Shown: in pieces, positions 1 through 5,316 of the stretch
How positions within the stretch are numbered: the stretch's first letter is position 1
How the letters are laid out: each line of letters begins with the position of its first letter
Source of the DNA: Bacteroidia bacterium
GTDB taxonomy: Bacteria > Bacteroidota > Bacteroidia > JAESSM01 > NORP286
Length of the DNA: 6,603 nucleotides
Direction of reading: 5' to 3'
Assembly (NCBI GenBank): GCA_016764115.1
Contig: JAESSM010000115.1
Coordinates: 1-6,603 of the forward strand
The notes under the pieces: model-generated
What the model saw: the letters and a program-made list of their open reading frames with translations, nothing else
Databases searched by the model: none
What the model was told of the DNA's origin: nothing
Program-made: the position numbers and the translations under genes

Positions 1-752
1 AGAAAATCTGCTCCAATGCTTAAAATAACATTAGCCTTTTCGAAATGATAGTTAGGTATAACTGCTTTATCAAAACAATCTTGATTAGCTTTTAACATTC
101 CATAATATGAAACTGCGTCATATGTTATATGCCTGGCATTATCATGAACATTTAAGAAGTTATCAATAACTGCTTTAGTACTAGGGCTAATTATCGTTGA
201 TGAAAGTATTACTACTTCACCTCCAATTCCTTTAATTTTGGTTAATTCCGCTCGCAATTCACTGTCAACAGTATCCCAATCTGTATCAGCACCATCTTTT
301 TGTGGTCCTGTTAATCTGCCAACATCATATAATTCTAAAACTGAGGCATGAGTCTTGGATTGCACCCCACCTTTAGTTAAAGGAGAAAGATCATTTCCTT
401 CGATTTTAATAGGTCTTCCTTCACGGGTCTTAACTAAAATACTGCAATAGTCACCTCCTTGAGAATAAGTAGATGCATACCAGTTAGCAACACCGGGAGT
501 AATTTCTTCAGGTTTGTTAAGGTATGGAATGGCTTTCTTAACTGGTATTTCACAAGAAGCAAGAGAGACTGCAGCAATACCAAATCCAAACATCTTTAAG
601 AAATCCCGTCTGTCAGCGGCAATACCATTTTCTTTCAAAATGCCCTCATCAAAAGGCAGGTGCTCTGGAAATTCCTGATTTTTTCTTTTTTCGAATTCCG
701 GCTCTTGTTTAAGCTCCTCTAATCCTTTCCAGTATTTTTTAGTTTCTGTCAT
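1..752 (-). CDS. actB: ActB, alternative complex III molybdopterin-oxidoreductase-like subunit (N-terminal part)
   Basis: This is the first 250 residues of a protein that runs off the left edge of the window. The ATG is at 750-752, 29 bp downstream of the actA stop, so the two are almost certainly co-transcribed. A twin-arginine signal with core RRDFLKMFGFG lies at residues 48-58 after a long polar N-region. It runs into SLASC (Cys67), which resembles a lipobox. From about residue 88 the sequence follows the N-terminal fold of molybdopterin oxidoreductases (GDYCSILVKTREGRPIKIEGN, 100-120). However, only Cys103 remains of the Cys ligands normally used there for a [4Fe-4S] cluster. Known of the family: ActB is a fusion of a cofactor-free molybdoenzyme-like domain and a C-terminal ferredoxin domain carrying the Fe-S clusters, within the periplasmic arm of the quinol-oxidising ACIII. 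The ferredoxin part would lie outside this window. The adjacent multiheme ActA supports ActB over an ordinary molybdoenzyme. Confidence 0.9.
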   Translation of the reverse strand, partial: MTETKKYWKGLEELKQEPEFEKRKNQEFPEHLPFDEGILKENGIAADRRDFLKMFGFGIAAVSLASCEIPVKKAIPYLNKPEEITPGVANWYASTYSQGGDYCSILVKTREGRPIKIEGNDLSPLTKGGVQSKTHASVLELYDVGRLTGPQKDGADTDWDTVDSELRAELTKIKGIGGEVVILSSTIISPSTKAVIDNFLNVHDNARHITYDAVSYYGMLKANQDCFDKAVIPNYHFEKANVILSIGADF

Positions 753-781
753 TTGTATTAAATCTAAATAATCCTCTTATT

Positions 782-1984
782 TTAATAATGACATTTTTGA
801 CATTCAGTTCCACCTATATCATTAACAGTTACCATATCTATTTCCCCGTTTTTCAATTGCTCATGTAAGTCCGCAAATGCAGCTTCATGATAATAATTAT
901 TTTCTTCAAACTTCACGGCTGTTTCTCTATGGCAATCAATACAGAATCCCATTGTAATAGCCTTATCCTTTCTAACAACCTTCATTTCCTCAACCTTACC
1001 ATGACAATGTTCACACTCAATACCACCAATATTCACATGTTGCGAATGATTAAAATAAACATGATCGGGCAAGTTATGAACCTTCACCCATTGGATCGGT
1101 ATATTATTCTCAACATAGTTATACAACTTCTGTATTTCCGGAGAATCCTTTTTTATAACATTATGACAATTCATACAAACATTTGCTGAAGGAATTCCTG
1201 CGGTTTTACTTTTTTCTGCACCCGAATGGCAATACTTACAATCAATCTTCATGTCACCGGCATGTTTATCATGTGGGAAGTTAATTGGTTGTTCAGGAGC
1301 GTAACCATGCTGGATTCCTAAATTGGAAAGAGCCTGAATACCTTTGTTCATCCCAAATAATAAGACCCCTATAATAACAATTGTTACTACAGTTTTATTT
1401 GCAGCCAAGGAGGCGAACATTCTTTGAACTTCGCCTCTTGCATCTACTTCATTGCCCTGTTTTTCGTTAATTAAATTATTAAGTGTTGTTGCTACATTAT
1501 TCAGAACAAATAATACAACTAATAATACCAGGGCAATAATTGTCAAGTACATCATTGCTGATCCGTCATCCCCAGCTGCTACAACTGCAACAGGTGCCTC
1601 TACAACTTTTGCACTTTCTTCTTTTATGAAGTTATAAACTGCTGTAATCTCCTCTTCAGATAGATTCTGATCAGGCATTTCAACACGATTATACTCATCA
1701 AACAATGCAACAGCATAATCATCACCACTTCTAATAACTGTACTTGATGATTTAACCCATGAAAGAGTCCAATCCAATGTTTGGCGGGTATGAAAATCTT
1801 TGAGATCAGGTCCTACAACTACTCCCTTACCAATGGTGTGGCAAGTTGCACAATTGGTTTTGAATATTTTCCCAGGATCGAGATCTGATTTTTCATCAGC
1901 GTATGCTGATCCAATAAAAATAACTACTGTAAAAGAGAGGCTGATTAACTTAAAGAGAAGATTCTTAATTGATGCACCCATCAT
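782..1984 (-). CDS. actA: ActA, hexaheme cytochrome c subunit of alternative complex III
   Basis: The protein is complete at 400 residues. It has an N-terminal signal peptide (hydrophobic 9-27, likely cleavage after AYA at 29). A class I cytochrome c domain follows, with heme motif CATCH at 45-49 and a probable Met axial ligand at 103 in VEMPDQ. There are two membrane segments, about 144-162 and 197-212. The C-terminal multiheme domain carries five CxxCH sites: CKYCH 249, CMNCH 270, CEHCH 324, CIDCH 348 and CQKCH 395, the last ending one residue before the stop. Five clustered hemes next to actB are diagnostic of ActA, which passes electrons from quinol oxidation in ACIII to a periplasmic cytochrome or oxidase. 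The pentaheme part alone accounts for about 185 residues, so the N-terminal monoheme domain and its own membrane helix appear to be an added module. Two adjacent ATGs (1984 and 1981) are possible starts; the choice changes only one residue. Confidence 0.93.
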   Translation of the reverse strand: MMGASIKNLLFKLISLSFTVVIFIGSAYADEKSDLDPGKIFKTNCATCHTIGKGVVVGPDLKDFHTRQTLDWTLSWVKSSSTVIRSGDDYAVALFDEYNRVEMPDQNLSEEEITAVYNFIKEESAKVVEAPVAVVAAGDDGSAMMYLTIIALVLLVVLFVLNNVATTLNNLINEKQGNEVDARGEVQRMFASLAANKTVVTIVIIGVLLFGMNKGIQALSNLGIQHGYAPEQPINFPHDKHAGDMKIDCKYCHSGAEKSKTAGIPSANVCMNCHNVIKKDSPEIQKLYNYVENNIPIQWVKVHNLPDHVYFNHSQHVNIGGIECEHCHGKVEEMKVVRKDKAITMGFCIDCHRETAVKFEENNYYHEAAFADLHEQLKNGEIDMVTVNDIGGTECQKCHY

Positions 1985-2044
1985 TTAAAATTGTAAGCGA
2001 TTTAAAAGTAACAATTTATTGAGTTAATAGCACTTATAGTTCGG

Positions 2045-2077
2045 CAAAATTAAAATTAATATGATTTTAAGGTACAA
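2045..2077 (-). promoter_or_regulatory. Probable promoter of the actA-actB operon
   Basis: Read on the minus strand, TAATTTTG at 2052-2045 is an exact match to the Bacteroidota -7 consensus TAnnTTTG. A TTG at 2077-2075 lies 22 bp upstream, inside the 17-23 bp spacing known for the -33 element. Transcription would begin near 2040, leaving a leader of about 55 nt before the actA ATG at 1984. The assignment rests on motif match and position only; the region is AT-rich, so chance matches are possible. Confidence 0.5.
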
Positions 2078-2174
2078 TCACGAACAATTTTATTGTAATT
2101 TAAAATCATTCTAAATAATAACTGATGTTTTGATTTCGTATACCAATTGAATTATAATCATTACAGAAAAGTAA

Positions 2175-2236
2175 GGTCATGTTGAGCAGAGTCGAAGCTA
2201 TTGACCGACCGGATTTCGACTCCGATCAATCTGACC
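2175..2236. repeat. REP-like imperfect palindrome overlapping the ykvA-like gene end
   Basis: Two 22-bp arms, 2175-2196 and 2215-2236, are reverse complements at 18 of 22 positions and enclose an 18-bp loop. The arms contain GAGTCGAA and TTCGACTC, a style of dispersed palindrome I associate with intergenic regions of many Bacteroidota genomes. The right arm provides the last codons and the TGA stop (2226-2228) of the DUF1232 gene. It may serve as a terminator or mRNA-stabilising hairpin for that gene, but neither side has a clean T-tract, so it is not a classical intrinsic terminator. Whether it is dispersed in this genome cannot be seen here. Confidence 0.75.
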
Positions 2237-2636
2237 CGTAGTTAGTTAAATTCTCTCTTGCAACATTTTTCCATTCCCGAAATTTATTTATTTCTTTTGC
2301 AAAAGCATTAATCACAAATCTTATAACTGCAATGTCATCCATATACCCAATTCCAAAAATAACATCAGGAATAATGTCAAATGGATTTAAGAAATAAATG
2401 ATTGCCGCAACAACTGACACTATAAAAGTCCAGGGTGGTTGTTTATACTCCCCCTTTACCCAAGCGCGAACTAGCTCAATTAATAAATGTAGTTCCTCCC
2501 AAACATTTTGAAGTGCCTTTTTGTTGATTTTGGCTTTATCAATCCCTTTTGAAATAATATCCAGGATCTTGGATTTATCATTTACAATCTTTTCGGCTTT
2601 TTTAAATGCCCGTTTAAATCCTATTGGTTGTTTCAT
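2226..2636 (-). CDS. YkvA-like DUF1232 membrane protein
   Basis: A complete small protein of 136 residues. The C-terminal half carries the DUF1232 (YkvA) signature: a hydrophobic stretch at about 69-83 followed by LNPFDIIPDVIFGIGYMDDIAV (83-104), with the typical P-D-x-I-P-D and G-x-x-D-D pattern. The first ~65 residues are charged and Lys-rich, probably a soluble helical region. Members are widespread small membrane-associated proteins of unknown biochemical function, so no role is assigned. The gene is divergent from the purF-family gene with 54 bp between start codons. I found no strong TAnnTTTG promoter for it there; TAATTGTG (minus strand, 2651-2644) is a one-mismatch candidate. Its stop codon lies inside the palindrome at 2175-2236, so the final residues GSD are encoded by the repeat arm. 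The ATG chosen is the first in frame and leaves the whole domain intact. Confidence 0.85.
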   Translation of the reverse strand: MKQPIGFKRAFKKAEKIVNDKSKILDIISKGIDKAKINKKALQNVWEELHLLIELVRAWVKGEYKQPPWTFIVSVVAAIIYFLNPFDIIPDVIFGIGYMDDIAVIRFVINAFAKEINKFREWKNVARENLTNYGSD

Positions 2637-2675
2637 AAGGATTCACAATTAAGTCATTTTTGAGTAAAAAAGTAT

Positions 2676-2683
2676 TAATTTTG
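2676..2683 (+). promoter_or_regulatory. Candidate -7 box for the purF-family gene
   Basis: TAATTTTG matches the Bacteroidota -7 consensus TAnnTTTG exactly. Only 7 bp separate its last base from the ATG at 2691, so transcription from it would give a leaderless or nearly leaderless mRNA. The nearest TTG upstream (2660-2662) is 13 bp away, shorter than the usual 17-23 bp, so the -33 element is poor. No better match is visible in the 54-bp divergent gap. Confidence 0.4.
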
Positions 2684-2690
2684 CATAACA

Positions 2691-4589
2691 ATGTCAGAAG
2701 AGATAAAACATGAGTGCGGACTCGCCTTGATCAGGTTATTAAAACCTTTAGATTATTACATTGAAAAATACGGTACTGCCCTTTATGGGATCAACAAATT
2801 ATACCTGCTCATGGAAAAACAACATAACCGTGGGCAAGACGGTGCAGGTGTTGTAACCATCAAGTTGAATTCCGAGCCAGGGAAAAGGTACATTGCAAGA
2901 TATAGATCCAATACTTCCACACCTATCAGAGATATTTTTGGTAAGATCTTTCGGAAATATGCCAAAGCCGAAAGGCAAAACCCTTCGTTATTACAAGACG
3001 CAGATTGGCTAAAATCCAATATTGGATTTTGTGGTGAATTACTGTTAGGGCATTTACGGTACGGAACACATGGTAAGAACCGAATAGAAACCTGCCATCC
3101 ATTTCTTCGTCAAAACAACTGGAAAAGCAGAGACCTTGTGCTTGCGGGTAACTTTAACATGACCAATACTGACGAACAATTTGAGTACCTGGTTGGACTT
3201 GGTCAGTATCCTAAAGAAAAATCTGATACAGTTACCGTACTTGAAAAAATTGGTCATTTTCTGGATGAAGAAAACAAAAACCTGTTCAATCAATATAAGG
3301 ATCAAGGTTGTACGGGTAGTGAAATATCAGAGTTGATCTTTGAGAATATTAATATCCAAAATATCTTAACTCAATCTGCGAAGACTTGGGATGGTGGTTA
3401 TGCAATGGCTGGACTCCTTGGTCATGGTGATGCCTTCGTAATGAGAGACCCATCAGGAATAAGGCCGGTGCACTATTATGCTGATGATGAAGTTGTGGTT
3501 GTCACATCCGAAAGGCCACCGATTCAAACTTCTTTTAATATCCCAATAGAAAAGATAAATGAAATTAAGCCAGGGCATGCATTAATAATAAAAACAAATG
3601 GTACTGTAAATGAAGTCCAAATTAAGCAACCAACTGAACGAAAATCCTGTAGTTTTGAACGGGTCTACTTTTCAAGAGGAACAGACAGCGACATATATAA
3701 AGAAAGAAAAACTTTAGGCAGGTTGCTTGTACCAGCCGTAATGAAAGCCATTAATAACGACTTCAAGAACACAGTTTTTTCCTATATACCAAATACGGCC
3801 GAAGTAGCCTTTCAGGGAATGGTCGATGGATTCAGGGAAGCTTTATCTAATCTAAAAAACCGTGAAGCCAGGCACTCACAAAATGGTGATATTAGTAACG
3901 AACTTAAAGACCTCCTTACTTTAAAGATCAGAATTGAGAAAATTTGTGTGAAGGATGTCAAACTCCGAACCTTTATTACAGAAGATGCTTCAAGAAATGA
4001 CATGGTTCAGCATGTTTATGATGTAACCTACGGAGTTGTTCAACCCAACGACATATTGGTTATTCTTGATGATTCGATTGTTAGGGGAACGACTTTAGAG
4101 CAAAGTATTCTAAAAATATTAGACAGGCTTGGACCCAAAAAGATCATTATAGTTTCCTCAGCGCCACAAATCCGTTATCCGGATTGTTATGGAATTGATA
4201 TGTCTAAAATGAAAGATTTTATCGCTTTCAGGGCAATGATCGAATTGATGAAGGAAACTAAAAAAGAAGCTCTTTTAGATAAGGTATACGCTCTGTGTAA
4301 AGATCATGATTATAAGAAGAATCCAGAACCTCAAAATTATGTAAAAGAACTGTTCCATCAATATACAGATGAAGAAATTTCGGCCAAGATCTCTGAAATT
4401 GTAAAAGTACCTGAAATTAATGCAGAGGTTCAGATCATTTATCAATCTATAGACAATCTACATAAAGCCTGCCCCAACCATACCGGGGATTGGTACTTCT
4501 CAGGCAATTACCCAACTCCGGGAGGAAATAAGGTGTGTAACAAAGCATTTTTGAATTATATGGAGGGCATTGAGGAAAGAGCCTATTAA
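2691..4589 (+). CDS. purF: Amidophosphoribosyltransferase, long PurF-family form
   Basis: A complete 632-residue class II glutamine amidotransferase fused to a phosphoribosyltransferase domain. It would use glutamine-derived ammonia and PRPP to make phosphoribosylamine, the first committed step of purine synthesis in the cytoplasm. The nucleophile is probably Cys9 in HECGLALI, exposed by removal of a short propeptide as in Bacillus PurF. Glutaminase-domain motifs are RGQDGAG (48-54), GHLRYGTHG (120-128), SD (178-179) and MRDPSGIRPV (251-260). The transferase domain has ERVYFSRGTDSD (323-334), the PRPP-binding loop VILDDSIVRGTT (457-468) and SSAPQIRYPDCYGIDM (489-504). Usual PurF proteins are about 470-510 residues. 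The excess lies in insertions around 85-110 and 185-230 and in a C-terminal extension after ~505 with CPNHTGDWYFSGNYPTP (594-610). GNFNMTN (153-159) replaces the usual HNGNLTN. I believe Bacteroidota commonly carry such a longer paralog beside a standard PurF, so the specific reaction is likely but not certain. Confidence 0.87.
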   Translation: MSEEIKHECGLALIRLLKPLDYYIEKYGTALYGINKLYLLMEKQHNRGQDGAGVVTIKLNSEPGKRYIARYRSNTSTPIRDIFGKIFRKYAKAERQNPSLLQDADWLKSNIGFCGELLLGHLRYGTHGKNRIETCHPFLRQNNWKSRDLVLAGNFNMTNTDEQFEYLVGLGQYPKEKSDTVTVLEKIGHFLDEENKNLFNQYKDQGCTGSEISELIFENINIQNILTQSAKTWDGGYAMAGLLGHGDAFVMRDPSGIRPVHYYADDEVVVVTSERPPIQTSFNIPIEKINEIKPGHALIIKTNGTVNEVQIKQPTERKSCSFERVYFSRGTDSDIYKERKTLGRLLVPAVMKAINNDFKNTVFSYIPNTAEVAFQGMVDGFREALSNLKNREARHSQNGDISNELKDLLTLKIRIEKICVKDVKLRTFITEDASRNDMVQHVYDVTYGVVQPNDILVILDDSIVRGTTLEQSILKILDRLGPKKIIIVSSAPQIRYPDCYGIDMSKMKDFIAFRAMIELMKETKKEALLDKVYALCKDHDYKKNPEPQNYVKELFHQYTDEEISAKISEIVKVPEINAEVQIIYQSIDNLHKACPNHTGDWYFSGNYPTPGGNKVCNKAFLNYMEGIEERAY

Positions 4590-4590
4590 A
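4537..4590 (+). repeat. Direct repeat, copy 1: 3' end of purF
   Basis: This 54-bp stretch is the end of the purF coding sequence through its TAA stop (4587-4589). It recurs at 5157-5210 with 50 of 54 positions identical, offset by exactly 620 bp, including a perfect 22-bp core at 4545-4566. Mismatches are at 4544, 4567, 4583 and 4586. Confidence 0.9.
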
Positions 4591-4631
4591 GCCCAAGGTA
4601 CAACTTCAAAATTCAACAATTGATGTTCGAT

Positions 4632-4654
4632 ACCTGCCTGTTCGGCAGGCAGGT
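4632..4654. terminator. Hairpin downstream of purF, possible terminator
   Basis: A perfect 9-bp inverted repeat (ACCTGCCTG at 4632-4640 against CAGGCAGGT at 4646-4654) with a 5-nt loop TTCGG, 43 bp after the purF stop. The stem is GC-rich in an AT-rich surrounding, so it should fold stably in RNA. No T-run follows directly, so it may be a 3'-end stabiliser or a dispersed palindrome rather than a strict intrinsic terminator. This GCCTG/CAGGC palindrome style is frequent between Bacteroidota genes. The rest of the gap 4590-4770 holds no gene that I can support. Confidence 0.5.
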
Positions 4655-4770
4655 TGGATATTTATTGCCAGTGACCTAGGACCTCTATTAGCACAATAAA
4701 TAAATATTCAATTTTCAATGCTCATTTCTTGAGCGACTGTTAAAGTATAACAGAAGAAAAACAAAATTAA

Positions 4771-5121
4771 ATGACGATATTACACATCATTAAATACCAG
4801 ACTTATCTGAAAAATCTAACTTTTTTATTCCTGGTCGGTTTCTTACTGGCTGCTTGCTCTAAAGATGTAAAGGATGGATCGGTAGTTTTCTATACCAAAT
4901 CTGATACTTGCGGATTTATAATCATTACCCTGGCCGGTGAATCTGTAGGAGGTTTAACGTCCGTTGTTTCCGTTAATGCTGATTGTAACGATGCCGGTAC
5001 ACTAACAATCAATAAATCACCTGGAGATTACGTGTATTCGGCTGAAGATGATTGTCACACTTATTCAGGATCTGTAACAGTCTCCGAAGAGGATTGCATA
5101 GCTGTGATATTTGTACGGTAA
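4771..5121 (+). CDS. Small secreted lipoprotein, function unknown
   Basis: A complete 116-residue protein. The signal peptide has a hydrophobic core at about 16-26 and a lipobox LLAAC, giving lipidated Cys29; the mature protein starts CSKDVKDG. About 87 mature residues remain. They are rich in beta-prone and small residues, with four further cysteines (47, 72, 95, 109) that could form two disulfides outside the cytoplasm. The pattern GTLTINKSPGDYVYSAEDD followed by SGSVTVSEEDC resembles the small beta-sandwich lipoproteins common in Bacteroidota, with a G-x-Y-x-Y-x-A strand and a closing Cys near the C-terminus. I cannot name a family, and no role is assigned. The start is the first in-frame ATG, with an A-rich stretch before it but no clear TAnnTTTG promoter. 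The gene lies exactly between two copies of the purF 3' end, so it may be recently acquired cargo. Confidence 0.8.
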   Translation: MTILHIIKYQTYLKNLTFLFLVGFLLAACSKDVKDGSVVFYTKSDTCGFIIITLAGESVGGLTSVVSVNADCNDAGTLTINKSPGDYVYSAEDDCHTYSGSVTVSEEDCIAVIFVR

Positions 5122-5123
5122 AA

Positions 5124-5154
5124 CATCTGGTGCAATCGGATACTTGCGCCAATG
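5124..5154. terminator. Hairpin directly after the lipoprotein gene
   Basis: TGGTGCAA (5128-5135) pairs with TTGCGCCA (5144-5151) over 8 bp, with one G-U wobble in RNA and an 8-nt loop. After a 1-nt bulge the stem extends with CAT (5124-5126) against ATG (5152-5154). It begins 3 nt after the lipoprotein stop and ends 3 nt before the purF-end repeat. There is no adjacent T-run, so terminator function is tentative. Confidence 0.4.
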
Positions 5155-5156
5155 AA

Positions 5157-5210
5157 GTAACAAGGCATTTTTGAATTATATGGAGGTCATTGAGGAAAGA
5201 GCTTACTAAA
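5157..5210 (+). pseudogene. Direct repeat, copy 2: remnant of a purF 3' end
   Basis: The sequence repeats 4537-4590 with 50 of 54 identities. In the purF reading frame it encodes NKAFLNYMEVIEERAY followed by TAA at 5207-5209, against NKAFLNYMEGIEERAY in purF. Three of the four differences are synonymous third-position changes (AAA/AAG, GCC/GCT, TAT/TAC) and one is Gly to Val. An in-frame TGA at 5153-5155 closes the frame just upstream, so it is a non-coding remnant. The pattern suggests that it diverged while still part of a working gene. It could be the original purF end displaced by an insertion, the end of a second purF copy, or an attachment-like repeat. Confidence 0.8.
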
Positions 5211-5281
5211 CTCCCTTTTTATTAAGTGATTTAATAGTCAAAATATAATCCAAACATCATAAAAAACACACATAATTTCCC

Positions 5282-5289
5282 TAACTTTG
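5282..5289 (+). promoter_or_regulatory. Candidate -7 box of the korA promoter
   Basis: TAACTTTG matches the Bacteroidota -7 consensus TAnnTTTG exactly and lies 27 bp before the korA ATG, giving a leader of about 20 nt. No TTG is found 17-23 bp upstream, so the -33 element is missing or degenerate. Its position after the purF-end remnant suggests that korA is transcribed independently of purF and the lipoprotein gene. Confidence 0.5.
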
Positions 5290-5316
5290 TAAACTTTGGT
5301 CTAATGAAATATAAAT

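Noticed and set aside
887..1189. Open frame of 100 codons on the plus strand
   Set aside because: It lies antisense within actA, whose heme motifs prove the minus-strand frame. Its translation is low in complexity and resembles no protein family.
2783..4003. Three open frames on the minus strand inside purF (2783-3019, 3054-3305, 3812-4003)
   Set aside because: They are shadows of the strongly supported purF frame, with no recognisable domains or promoters.
4623..4679. Small open frame of 18 codons in the purF-lipoprotein gap
   Set aside because: It runs through the hairpin at 4632-4654 and has no supporting features.
4660..4701. 8-bp inverted repeat ATTTATTG / CAATAAAT with a 26-nt loop
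   Set aside because: It is entirely A/T-dominated with a long loop, and expected by chance in this composition.
4720..4734. Short GCTCA/TGAGC hairpin upstream of the lipoprotein gene
   Set aside because: Its 5-bp stem is too short to claim an operator or terminator.
4903..5148. GATACTTGCG occurring at 4903-4912 and 5139-5148
   Set aside because: An isolated 10-bp match without flanking similarity; probably chance.
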